A stretch of 46,025 nt of DNA from JACMLD01 sp040007355 (GTDB lineage Bacteria; Bacteroidota; Bacteroidia; Chitinophagales; Chitinophagaceae): contig JBDTVE010000174.1 of NCBI GenBank assembly GCA_040007355.1, positions 1 to 46,025 of the forward strand. Direction: 5' to 3'. How positions within the stretch are numbered: position 1 is the first letter of the stretch; every line of letters begins with the position of its first letter. The notes beneath the pieces are model-generated. The model did not search any database and was not told the DNA's origin. It saw nothing but the letters and a program-made list of their open reading frames with translations. The position numbers were made by a program, and so were the translations under genes. Shown here in pieces: positions 25,571 to 35,100 of the stretch.

Positions 25571-25927
25571 TTACTGCTTCTTATAGTCCGGTTCAATAAT
25601 AACTTCCAGTATATAGGTAAAAAAGGAAAGCAGCAGGCTGAAGAGCAGGGCCCAGCCCAGTGAACTTACCCGGAAACCATTTACCAGTTTGCCCGCAATA
25701 ACAATAATCAGGGCGTTTACGATAAAAAGAAAAAGCCCCAGCGTTACAATAGTGATGGGTAAGGTAAGGATAACCAGTATGGGCTTTACAATAAAATTGA
25801 GCAAAGACAGCACCAGCGCCACCAGTAAGGCGGTGGTAAACCGGTCTACCGCAACGCCGGGCAGTACATAAGAGGCCAGTACTACGGCGGCCGCAATAAT
25901 CAATGTTTTAATGAGGAAGTTTTTCAT
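25571..25927 (-). CDS. Four-helix membrane protein, holin superfamily IV-like
   Basis: A 118-residue, very hydrophobic protein with four transmembrane helices (about 5-22, 30-48, 56-80, 88-110). The segment ALVLSLLNFIVKPILVILTLP followed by ITIVTLGLFLFIVNALI is typical of the phage holin 4_2/YvlD-like family, which in most bacteria is chromosomal and not linked to phage. Function is unknown. It is tightly packed between the M16-like gene (17 bases) and the E1 gene (8 bases), suggesting co-transcription. Confidence 0.88.
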   Translation of the reverse strand: MKNFLIKTLIIAAAVVLASYVLPGVAVDRFTTALLVALVLSLLNFIVKPILVILTLPITIVTLGLFLFIVNALIIVIAGKLVNGFRVSSLGWALLFSLLLSFFTYILEVIIEPDYKKQ

Positions 25928-25944
25928 GAAGGCCGTTTATCCTG

Positions 25945-27222
25945 TCAAATTACAACTAATTCATAAAACTCTCCGGGTATAAGATATTTAACTGCCAGTT
26001 CCTGCAGCTCTTTTGCCGTAACGGATTTAATGGCATCAACAGAATCAGAAAAATAGGTTTCGGGTAACCCGTTAAGGATACTGTTTTTCCATTTGGCAAT
26101 AAGATGAAAGGGACCGTCCAGATCGCCCAGGAGCGAGCCCAGCATATAATTTTTTACCAGCAACAGTTCTTCTTCCTTTACCGGTTCATTGCGCAGCAGG
26201 TTCATTTCTTTGTATACTTCCTGTATGGTTTCCTCAGATACGGTTCTTCCGGCTTCGGTACTCACCATCCAGGCGCTTTCATGCTGTTGATTTTGCAGGT
26301 AGCTGTGTATGCCATAGGTATAACCCTTGTCTTCGCGAATATTGCTCATGAGTCTTGATCCAAAAAATCCGCCAAAAAGATTGTTGAGCACGGTTGCCTT
26401 TACAAAATCCGGATGGTGGCGGTTGGGGAAGGGACGGGCCATGCGTATGGATCCCTGAACACCTTCTTCATCATTGATCACCCTGTATTTTTTTTCCACC
26501 GCGGGAACAACCACGTGTTTTTTTTCTGCCGCCATTTTACCGATGACCAGCTGGCCAAAATGGATGTTCAGATCCTTTTCCAGGTTCTTTGGTAGTTTGC
26601 CCGCAATAAAAATGGTAAAAGGACCCTGCCGGTAATACTGATCGTAAAACGCCTGTAATTTCGGGCGACGAAGCGCATCATACCCTTCAGCCGTACTGTA
26701 TTTTCCATAGGGATGATCAATGCCATACACATATTCATCAATCAGACGACCCGCAACAAATTCACTCTTCTTTAAATTTACGGAAAGACGCTGTTTGTTG
26801 TTTTGCCGGTAGAGTTGTAATTCAGTTTCGGGGAAAACAGCATCGGTTATCAGACTTGCCACCACGGGAAGCAAGCGCGTCATGTGTTTATTAAGGCAAT
26901 GCAGCGAAAGACCGGCCGTTTCATGGTGCGAAGAACGGTTCAGGTATGCACCATAATATTCAAAATGTTCATTTATTTCAAAGGCCGTTTTGTGGGATGT
27001 GCCATTTTTTAATAAATAACTGGTGGCAGCAGCTATCATATTCTGTTCCTCGTACCAGTTTCCCGCCGCAAATACCCATTCCGCCTGCAGCACTTCCTCC
27101 GCGCCCGCGTCAATGGCGTACACGGTTATGCCGTTATCCAGGGTAAACTTATTGTAGGGTTTCAGTTGCAGGTTAAAATGGATGGCGTCTTTTATAGGAG
27201 GAGCGGTGGTTCTGTTTATCAT
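25945..27222 (-). CDS. M16 family peptidase-like protein without zinc motif (partner subunit)
   Basis: A 425-residue cytoplasmic M16/pitrilysin-fold protein. It lacks HxxEH: the corresponding place reads TSYLLKNGTS. It is therefore catalytically silent on its own. It keeps the C-terminal-half feature SNIREDKGYTYGIHSYL, the R/Y motif that helps bind substrate in M16 partner subunits. The zinc-bearing M16 gene lies two genes upstream in the same operon, so the two probably form a heterodimer like mitochondrial processing peptidase or the bacterial M16B pairs. No signal peptide is seen, so it would act in the cytoplasm. It begins 4 bases after the TMEM175 stop. Confidence 0.9.
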   Translation of the reverse strand: MINRTTAPPIKDAIHFNLQLKPYNKFTLDNGITVYAIDAGAEEVLQAEWVFAAGNWYEEQNMIAAATSYLLKNGTSHKTAFEINEHFEYYGAYLNRSSHHETAGLSLHCLNKHMTRLLPVVASLITDAVFPETELQLYRQNNKQRLSVNLKKSEFVAGRLIDEYVYGIDHPYGKYSTAEGYDALRRPKLQAFYDQYYRQGPFTIFIAGKLPKNLEKDLNIHFGQLVIGKMAAEKKHVVVPAVEKKYRVINDEEGVQGSIRMARPFPNRHHPDFVKATVLNNLFGGFFGSRLMSNIREDKGYTYGIHSYLQNQQHESAWMVSTEAGRTVSEETIQEVYKEMNLLRNEPVKEEELLLVKNYMLGSLLGDLDGPFHLIAKWKNSILNGLPETYFSDSVDAIKSVTAKELQELAVKYLIPGEFYELVVI

Positions 27223-27226
27223 ATGT

Positions 27227-27904
27227 TTATCTGGCTGCTTTTTTAAAAAATTTATTAAAGATATTCAGGAATGCCATGGGCGCAATACCAATCAGCGAAT
27301 ATTCGAAAGGCACTATAAACGAAAGGATCAGTACCAACAGGAAGCTGATGGCCATAACAGGAAGCCTGAATTCAAATTCATACCGGTCTTTTTTTTCCAT
27401 TGGGTACGATAAATCTCCGAAACGCCTGATAACGATCCAATAGAAAAAATAAGCCGTGCCCCCCGCCAATACATTGTTGAGCACAAACAACCGGTAAGGT
27501 ATAACAAGAATATTTTCATTGTTGAGGCTATCATAGAAAAAAGCCGTGGTAAAAGGAAAGAAGATTATCGGCAGCAGGCACAGCAGGTTGGCCATTACCA
27601 CCTTCCTGTTATAGTTGTGGATGTGTTTGAACAATAAATGATGCCGCATCCAGTAATTGGCTATCAGGGCAAAGCTCAGTATTAACGAAAAGAATTTATA
27701 TTTCAGCGCAACTACCTCCTGCCACACTTCAGCATAGCTATTGTCTTTTGTTACTTTCGGTATCTTAAATTCTATTACCAGCAAGGTAATGGCAATCGCA
27801 AAAACAGCATCACTGAAAAAAGCAATGCGCTCTACCTGGAAGTCCTGTTTGGGATGCTTGGTAGCATGCTCCTGCAGCTCAACGGGCCTGTGTTCCTTCT
27901 GCAT
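27227..27904 (-). CDS. TMEM175-family potassium channel (DUF1211)
   Basis: A 225-residue membrane protein with about six helices. The first helix has the family signature RIAFFSDAVFAIAITLLVIEF, whose FSD motif is characteristic of TMEM175 and forms the tetrameric K+ pore in bacterial homologues, which carry one repeat as here. A second hallmark is ANYWMRHHLLF. Its first 26 bases overlap the 3' end of the upstream M16 peptidase gene in another frame, so translation is likely coupled. The next M16-like gene starts 4 bases after its stop. A channel enclosed between two subunits of a soluble protease is an unusual arrangement. Confidence 0.92.
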   Translation of the reverse strand: MQKEHRPVELQEHATKHPKQDFQVERIAFFSDAVFAIAITLLVIEFKIPKVTKDNSYAEVWQEVVALKYKFFSLILSFALIANYWMRHHLLFKHIHNYNRKVVMANLLCLLPIIFFPFTTAFFYDSLNNENILVIPYRLFVLNNVLAGGTAYFFYWIVIRRFGDLSYPMEKKDRYEFEFRLPVMAISFLLVLILSFIVPFEYSLIGIAPMAFLNIFNKFFKKAAR

Positions 27905-29129
27905 AATAATAGAGGGTATTGCAGTTGTTTACATCAAAAATCCTATTTGCATAATGCTGTATGTCTTCACGGGTAATGGAATGATATTTTTCCAGCTCTT
28001 CGTTAATAAGGTTTGCATTGCCCAGCAATTCATAGGTTGCCAGGCTGCTGGCGCGGTTCATAACACTCATATCTTCAAAAGCCAACGCTGCTTCTGTTTT
28101 ATTTTTCACTTTCTCCAGTTCCCTTTCTTCTATCAGGGTTGTTTTTAGCTGGTCCAGCACGGCTTCCACCGCCTTTTCGGCTGTTTTCATCTTTATCCCT
28201 TTTACCAGTTTTCCCTCAATGGTTAAGAGTCCTGCATCGGTGCTTCCAAAATGGTAACAGTCTATATTACTGAACAGTTGCTGTTCTTTCACCAGTGCCT
28301 GGTAAAGCCTGGAAGAACCGCCGCCGCTCAATATATCGGTTATTAGTTCAGCCGCATAATAACCATCATCCAGTCTTGAAGCTATATGCCAGGTTTTATA
28401 CAAGGCGTCTATGGGAACACCGGCCTGTACCGTTTCTTTTCTTGGCGCGGTTTGTACCGGCTCAACCGGAAGTTGCCGATGGTATTTTTCTCCGGCGGGA
28501 ATACCGGCAAACCATTTTCCGGCCAGCGCTTTTACCTGCGCGGTGCTGGTATTGCCCGCTACTACCAGTATGGCATTGGCAGGACAATAATGTTTAAAGA
28601 AAAATTTCTTTACATCTGTTATAGTGGCTTTTTCTATATGGCTAAGCATTTTACCAATGGTTTGCCAGCGATAAGGGTGTGTGGTATATGCCAGCTCCCG
28701 CATTTTAAACCACACATCTCCGTAAGGTTTGTTGACATAATGTTCTTTAAACTCCTCTATCACCACCTTGCGCTGTACATCAAGGCTTTTTTTACTAAAC
28801 GCCAGGCTTAACATGCGATCGCTTTCCAGCCAGAAGGCGGTCTCTATATTTTCCGCCGGTAACTGGCAGTAGTAGTTGGTAAGATCGTTGGTAGTATAAG
28901 CGTTGTTTTCGCCACCTGCCAGTTGCAGGGGCTCGTCGTACGAGGGAATATGAACGCTTCCTCCAAACATCAGGTGTTCAAACAGGTGGGCAAAACCGGT
29001 TTTTTCAGGGTCCTCATCGCGGGCGCCCACATCATACAATACATTTACAACAGCCATCGGGGTAGAACTATCTACGTGTACCAGTACCCTTAGCCCGTTG
29101 TCCAGGGTAAACTTATCAAATTGAATCAT
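27879..29129 (-). CDS. M16 family zinc metallopeptidase (active subunit)
   Basis: A 416-residue M16B peptidase. The inverted zinc motif HLFEH (His48, Glu51, His52) is intact, and the third ligand is expected in KVVIEEFKEH (Glu125 or Glu126), about 74 residues later as in the family. ENNAYTTNDLTNYYCQLP follows the usual substrate-edge segment. There is no signal peptide, so it should act in the cytoplasm together with the zinc-less M16 protein encoded downstream. It is the first gene of a minus-strand operon: M16, TMEM175, M16-like, holin-like, E1. I see no clear promoter box directly upstream. Confidence 0.94.
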   Translation of the reverse strand: MIQFDKFTLDNGLRVLVHVDSSTPMAVVNVLYDVGARDEDPEKTGFAHLFEHLMFGGSVHIPSYDEPLQLAGGENNAYTTNDLTNYYCQLPAENIETAFWLESDRMLSLAFSKKSLDVQRKVVIEEFKEHYVNKPYGDVWFKMRELAYTTHPYRWQTIGKMLSHIEKATITDVKKFFFKHYCPANAILVVAGNTSTAQVKALAGKWFAGIPAGEKYHRQLPVEPVQTAPRKETVQAGVPIDALYKTWHIASRLDDGYYAAELITDILSGGGSSRLYQALVKEQQLFSNIDCYHFGSTDAGLLTIEGKLVKGIKMKTAEKAVEAVLDQLKTTLIEERELEKVKNKTEAALAFEDMSVMNRASSLATYELLGNANLINEELEKYHSITREDIQHYANRIFDVNNCNTLYYYAEGTQAR

Positions 29130-29271
29130 ATTGTTCTTTAAAGAAACGGCAAGTTATACTTTTTTAGGGTTCTTGTAGTCCTTGTCGCCCGCTTTGCACC
29201 AGCCAATACCCTTTGCAGGTATATAAAAAGAGGCGCCGGCAGCAGCAACTATTCTTGTGGTATATGAAAAA

Positions 29272-30474
29272 TCAGAGAATGCTCCTTACTTTAAGTGTAA
29301 ACAAGAGCGGCTGACCATTTCGGTATACCAGTATCTTTAATTTTTCACCGATATTTTGTAAAGCAGCCTTATACGCCTGGATATTTTTGCCGAAATTATT
29401 GTTAATAGCCATAATGACATCGTCGGGCAAAAAACCGGCTTTTTCCGCAGGAGAACCCTTCATCACATCTGTAATCACCACCTCGTTGTCTATAAGATAA
29501 AAACTGAACCCGGTATAGGAATAATCAAACAGATCGCGGTAATGATTATTGGGTGTAATATAAACATCCCTTTTTTCATAATTGATGATAACATTAAAGC
29601 GGCGCAGCAAATCGTTCCCAATCAACCCTCCCAGATAAGGATAGGAGGTAACATTAAATTCGTCTTCAAAGATATAAGCGGGCACCCGTTTAAAACGATA
29701 GGGTCCCAGTCTGAAATTCTTTACCGTTGTTAACACCATTTGTTTTTTTCCACCCAGCCCTTCTACCTGCGTTAGCACTCGTTTTCTTTTAGGACTGATA
29801 AGAGAACTGTCTTCCACAAAGTCGGTTGACAATAACAAACAAAGTCCTGCACCGGTATCAAAATAAAAACGCGCCGTTCTTTCCCCATTGTCATTGATCC
29901 GGGCAGTTTGAATCAGCAGGTTTACCAGCAATGGCTTCAATAAATAACCCCCTTTTGGATATTTGAGGGATCCTTTTGAATAAACATATATCAGCGAACT
30001 GTCATAGTCAATTTTTACGATATACCGGATAAAAAAGCTATACCCGATAATACCATCTATATGTTCTCCGTAAACGCTGGTCAGAATATCGTAGTCGTTG
30101 ATGTGAAAGTTCAGGCTGTCTACCTGGAGCCCGGGTAGGTGCAGGGTATTGTTATAAGCAAAGCTTACCCGGCGTATGCCGGCAATGCCCCGGATGGTTT
30201 TATCAGACAGCTGGGTAGGTATTTTTAATTGTTTCACGGTTTGCGAATCCAGTGAAATACCGCCGCTGCCGGTATCCAGGATAAAATTCAGGGTGTCTTT
30301 ATAGTCATTGACCCGGCCGCGGATGATTATTACGCCCCCGCTAAATTGCCGGAATGAAAACGTAGTCAGCAGTTTGGCCGCCGGTTGCACAAATTCTTCC
30401 TGCGCCCGTATAGCAAAGGAGATGGATAGGGCAGCCAGCAGCAATAAAAGTATGGGGCAATTGTTGCGTCGCAC
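29272..30474 (-). CDS. Exported retropepsin-like aspartyl protease with PDZ domain
   Basis: A 400-residue protein with a signal peptide (cleavage near AIRAQ, residue 25). It carries two aspartyl protease motifs in one chain, DTGSGG (Asp67) and DTGAGL (Asp206), so a pepsin-like pseudo-dimer of two retropepsin-like lobes is expected. A PDZ domain occupies about 320-390 (DVMKGSPAEKAGFLPDDVI), which would bind peptide C-termini. It is probably periplasmic or surface exposed. The start is GTG at 30474; an in-frame stop lies just upstream and there is no nearby ATG. It is divergent from mqnC across 372 bases. Confidence 0.9.
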   Translation of the reverse strand: MRRNNCPILLLLLAALSISFAIRAQEEFVQPAAKLLTTFSFRQFSGGVIIIRGRVNDYKDTLNFILDTGSGGISLDSQTVKQLKIPTQLSDKTIRGIAGIRRVSFAYNNTLHLPGLQVDSLNFHINDYDILTSVYGEHIDGIIGYSFFIRYIVKIDYDSSLIYVYSKGSLKYPKGGYLLKPLLVNLLIQTARINDNGERTARFYFDTGAGLCLLLSTDFVEDSSLISPKRKRVLTQVEGLGGKKQMVLTTVKNFRLGPYRFKRVPAYIFEDEFNVTSYPYLGGLIGNDLLRRFNVIINYEKRDVYITPNNHYRDLFDYSYTGFSFYLIDNEVVITDVMKGSPAEKAGFLPDDVIMAINNNFGKNIQAYKAALQNIGEKLKILVYRNGQPLLFTLKVRSIL

Positions 30475-30698
30475 AATTCAGCAGTTTGTTAGTAATTGAG
30501 CAGGTTGCGGCCTATGTTACACGGGAAATATTATTTTTGCTAAAAACAGGCATTTTACTGAATGGGGGCGGCCGTGATCCAACAATATTTTCGTGTGGAC
30601 TTACAAGTTACAACAAGCACCACAATAAATACCCGCTGCCGGTATATTTTAGATAAATTCTTTAAGGTTGGCGGGGTCCGTTTTTACCGGTGGTGTCG

Positions 30699-30716
30699 TG
30701 TTTGGCCGGCCAAACA
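30699..30716. repeat. Perfect 18-bp palindrome
   Basis: TGTTTGGCCGGCCAAACA is its own reverse complement. It lies 131 bases before mqnC, in the divergent region shared with the protease gene. It could be a site for a dimeric regulator; no terminator-like T-run follows. Confidence 0.6.
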
Positions 30717-30821
30717 GCAGCCCCAATACATTTATTCTGGCAACAGGAACGAAAGACCCGCAACCATGCTATTTTTATATAAACAAATACCAGGCAGCAC
30801 TGATTTCCAACTTTCCTATAT

Positions 30822-30829
30822 TATTTTTG
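30822..30829 (+). promoter_or_regulatory. -7 box of the mqnC promoter
   Basis: TATTTTTG matches TAnnTTTG and ends 17 bases before the mqnC ATG. No TTTG is seen at the -33 position. Confidence 0.5.
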
Positions 30830-30846
30830 TTGTCTGAACAGATATT

Positions 30847-31971
30847 ATGGAATTAGCAGCATTATACCGGAAAGCACTTGATTTTGATTTCCTGAGCATA
30901 GAAGAAGGCGTATTTTTATTTGAGCAGGCGCCCCTGGCCGAACTCATGAATATTGCCGATGAATTAAGGAAAAAACAGGTTCCGCACCAGAAAGTTACCT
31001 GGATAATTGACCGTAATGTAAATACCACCAATGTGTGTGTGGCCAATTGCAAATTTTGCAATTTTTACCGCATTCCCGGGCATGCAGAGGCCTATATCAC
31101 CGATATTGAAACGTACAAACGTAAAATAGACGAAACCTTTCGATACGGAGGTGAGCAATTGCTGCTACAGGGCGGCCACCACCCGGATCTTGGCTTGCAG
31201 TATTATGTAGATACTTTCAAACAGTTGAAAAAGCTTTACCCAACGTTAAAACTGCATGCGCTCGGGCCACCCGAAGTGGCGCATATCACCAAACTGGAAA
31301 AATCTACCCACCGCGAAGTGCTGATGGCTTTGAAAAATGCAGGGCTCGATTCCCTGCCCGGCCCCGGTGCCGAGATACTGGTAGACCGGGTGCGCCGGCT
31401 GATCAGCAAAGGAAAATGTTGTACCGAAGAATGGCTTACCATTATGCAGGAAGCACACCAGCTCCAGCTCACTACCTCCGCCACCATGATGTTCGGGCAT
31501 GTAGAAACCATTTCAGAACGGTTTGAGCACCTGGTAAAAATCCGAGATACACAGGCCAAAAAGCCAGCAGCGGCCAAGGGCTTTATTGCGTTCATACCCT
31601 GGACCTTCCAGGACGTAGACACGCTGCTGGCGCGGATTCGCGGTGTACATAACCTGGTTACTGCCGAAGAGTATATACGCATGATTGCTATGAGCCGGAT
31701 CATGCTGCCCAATATAAAAAATATACAGGCATCCTGGCTTACGGTTGGCAAACCGGTAGCGCAAATATGTTTGCACGCGGGCGCCAATGATTTTGGCTCT
31801 ATTATGATTGAAGAAAACGTAGTCAGCGCCGCCGGTGCGCCGCACCGTTTCACCTATAAAGGCATTCAGCAGGCCATCCGCGAGGCGGGGTTTGAACCAC
31901 AATTGCGTAACCAGCAATACGAATTCCGCCCATTACCCGCCACCATAGAAGAACAGGTCATTAATTACTGA
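30847..31971 (+). CDS. mqnC: Cyclic dehypoxanthinyl futalosine synthase (radical SAM)
   Basis: A 374-residue radical SAM enzyme of the futalosine menaquinone pathway. The [4Fe-4S] ligands are in CVANCKFC (Cys64, Cys68, Cys71), followed by NFYR, the form typical of MqnC; the related MqnE usually reads CSFYR. Other landmarks are GGEQLLLQGGHHPDLGL, HALGPPEVAH and the end block AGAPHRFTY with LRNQQYEF. Length fits MqnC. The reaction closes dehypoxanthine futalosine to a spiro cyclic intermediate. No other mqn gene is in the window. The ATG at 30847 has a -7 box 17 bases upstream. Confidence 0.92.
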   Translation: MELAALYRKALDFDFLSIEEGVFLFEQAPLAELMNIADELRKKQVPHQKVTWIIDRNVNTTNVCVANCKFCNFYRIPGHAEAYITDIETYKRKIDETFRYGGEQLLLQGGHHPDLGLQYYVDTFKQLKKLYPTLKLHALGPPEVAHITKLEKSTHREVLMALKNAGLDSLPGPGAEILVDRVRRLISKGKCCTEEWLTIMQEAHQLQLTTSATMMFGHVETISERFEHLVKIRDTQAKKPAAAKGFIAFIPWTFQDVDTLLARIRGVHNLVTAEEYIRMIAMSRIMLPNIKNIQASWLTVGKPVAQICLHAGANDFGSIMIEENVVSAAGAPHRFTYKGIQQAIREAGFEPQLRNQQYEFRPLPATIEEQVINY

Positions 31972-32167
31972 CGCAAGGTAATTTATCTATTATTTTACCA
32001 GGCTCCGCGGAAAATATACCGGGGCCTAATGCGTTTGTGAACAGGGTATTTACCGGCCGGGCCGAACGATGCCGGTGTAAACCCTTAGGCCTATTTAAAA
32101 AATTACCTATTATCCAATAATGTATAGCTTTTTAATGATATACGATAATACCCCTTATGATTAACCA

Positions 32168-35100
32168 ATGAGCCCTGTACACTTTAAAAGACTGATGCGC
32201 ATCGCTATGATAATTATTGCGGTGGCGTTTATGTTCAACGTATTTGCCTGGTACCGAATTTTTGTAACGGCAAAAGAAAATAAACGTTTAGCGGAAATAG
32301 TTAGCCTGGCCGATAACCAGCGCATCCTGGAACAGCGCATTTCAAATGTTTCGCTGCTCTTGCTGTTAAACCCCCGCCTCGCAGAACCGGTCTATACCGA
32401 TACGCACAAAACCCTGAAGCAATTTCTCAGCCTTTTTAAAACACAGCATACCCTGCTGGTAAGCAAAATAAACGAGGCTGCGAGTTCACAATCTTCATTT
32501 GTCAGAAAATTATGTGCTGAAGCCAGCAGCAGCGTAAATGATATACTCGGCACGCATACGGTAATCATGGAAGCCGACCGTTCCTTGCTGGCAGCAAACA
32601 GCGCGCTATATACCAACCAGCTCCGCGTGCAACAAAAAAGCCTGCTGACCGCTCTGGACGCCATTGCACGCGAATACATTCCACAGGTGATTGAAAAGGA
32701 AAAAAGAATTGAAAAAATAAACACCGGCAAGATCATTTCCCTGCTGATTGCATTCACCTGTTTTGCTATCCTGGTAATAGACCCGTTGTTTCGCAGCAAC
32801 AAAAACAGCCTGAACCGTCTGCAGCTGGCCAAGGTTGAATTGCAGCACGAGAAACAATACCTGTCCTCTATTTTAAATTCACAAACCAACTACGTCATAC
32901 GCCTTAACCAGCAGGGTAATTTTACCTTTGCCAATCCCGAATTTCTGAAAACCTTCGGTCATGAATCTGAAGGGCTGATGCATACCCCGTTCTATAACAC
33001 CATCTTCCCAAAAGACATCCAACGATGTAAAGAAATAGCGGAGCAATGCTGGCAAAATCCCGGAAACATCTTTCGCATACTCATCCGTAAACCAGTTAAC
33101 AACAGCAAACATTTTTTGTGGACTGAATGGGAGTTTATTGCCCTGTCTAATGAAGAAACCGCTTCAACCGAGCTGCAGGGCATTGGCCTGGACGTGACCG
33201 CCAAAATACTGGCGCAACAAACCAGTGAAGAAGCCATCCAAACCCTTTCTTATGCCATGGGCTATGCCCGCATGGGTTCCTGGAAATATAACCTGGAAAC
33301 ACAGGAGTTCATGATGAGCGCAGAGATGAAAGCGCTGCTGGGTCTTACCGAGAAAGATGAAGATATTATCTCAATGGATAATTTTGTGCGCTGTTTTGTG
33401 GTTCCGGAAGACATTCCCATAGTAGAACGGGAAAGAAAAAAAATCCAGGAGCACCTGCACAACAAAGACTTTGAGTCTGCTTTCTCTTACCGCGTTAAAA
33501 CAAAACAGGGAGAGGTTCGGTATCTTTTTACAAAAGGCAAATCGATGAACGAGCAATACCGTTTTGGTATTGCACAAGATATTACTACGCACAAAGAAGC
33601 CGAACAGGCCCTGCAGAAAAGCGAACAACAATACCGGCTGCTGGCAGAGCATTCCGAAGATATTATCAGTGTTCATTCTTCCACGGGCGCAATTGAATAT
33701 ATATCTCCCTCGGTTAAAACCGTGTTGGGTTATACACCCGAAGCAGTTACCGGCAGGAATATTATGGAATTTGTACACCCCGAAGACCAGGGCATGTTTA
33801 GCACCATACACGTTACCACACCGGCGCACCACGCTTCCCTGCCCCTGCTGCGCTACCGGATGCAGCACAAAGACGGTGGACATATTTGGCTGGAAAGCAT
33901 CATAAAACCGGTAAATGAAACCGGGGAAGTAAACCAGTTTATCTGCACATCGCGCAATATAACCGAACACAAAAAAACGGAGGCCCAAAAAAGTAAACTG
34001 CTGGAGGAGATCAAACAGTCTGAAAAATTGCTGCGCTCCGTTATTGATGCCACGCCAGATCTTATTTTTATAAAAGACAACAGCTACCGCCATTTGATGG
34101 TAAACAAGGCCTATGCAGACCTGTTGAACCTTACGCCGGAAGATATTATTGGGAAAAACGATTTTGAACTGGGCTTTACTGAAGAACAGGTAAGCGGCAA
34201 CACAAAAACAGGCATCCGCGGATTTCGCGAAGATGACTATGATGTACTCATTTCAGGCCAGTTAATAAATAGTACCGAAGAAACCGTTTGGATGAATGGC
34301 GAACAGCACTATTTCAGTATTGTAAAAGCGCCGCTGAAAGACCATGCGGGTAATATCTGGGGCGTACTGGGTTTTGCACACAATATTACGGATATTAAAA
34401 AGGCCGAGGCCCAGAAAGAGCAACTGCTGGCAGAAGTAAAACAATCGGAGCAACTGCTCCGAACCGTTATAGATGCCACGCCAGACTGGATCTTTATCAA
34501 AGACGCCAGTCACCGCTTTTTAATGGTCAACAAATCTTATGCAGACTCGTTGCGGCTGGCACCCGAACAGATGGTTGGCAAGAACGACATCGATCTTGGC
34601 TTCGCCGAATCGGTGGTAAAAGGAGACCCCGAGAATGGCATACGCGGTTTCTGGACAGACGATGATGAAGTAGTTAAAAGTGGTCAGCTAAAGTACGTGC
34701 CCGAAGAGCTCAATATTTTTAATGGCTTTCTTCAATATTTCAGCACCACCAAAGTGCCTTTGTACGATGAAAAAGAAAAAGTTTGGGGATTGCTGGGCTT
34801 CTCTCATAATATAACCGAACTCAAACGGGTGGAAGGCAATCTCCGGAAAAAGGACCAGCTATTACAGGCTGTTTCCGAAGCCACCCACCAACTCATCGGC
34901 AATAAAAACCTGGAAGAAGCCATCGGCGAAGGGGTATACCTGCTGGGTGTTAAGATGCAGGTGGACATTATTAGTGTTTATAAAAACCTGCCGGATACCG
35001 GGGAACAGGTTAATATGCAGCAGATTTTCCACTGGGATGCCGCCAACCCGGAAGCGCCCGTCAACCGCGAAATTACTTCCTTCCGGTTCCTGGCCGGCTC

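Larger units (their letters stand above)
30475..30846. other. Divergent intergenic region upstream of mqnC
   Basis: About 370 bases between the protease gene and mqnC. It contains an exact TATTTTTG box on the plus strand at 30532-30539, a perfect 18-bp palindrome at 30699-30716 and the mqnC -7 box at 30822-30829. Plus-strand open frames here (up to 91 codons) have no coding features. The region may hold a long leader or regulatory sites. Confidence 0.45.

Noticed and set aside
25571..25927. Holin annotation as a sign of prophage
   Set aside because: Members of this four-helix family are commonly chromosomal, and no other phage gene is present.
29153..29273. A 43-codon open stretch after the aspartyl protease, ending in a Lys-rich tail
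   Set aside because: It has no ATG, GTG or TTG start in frame; possibly a remnant, but nothing identifies it.
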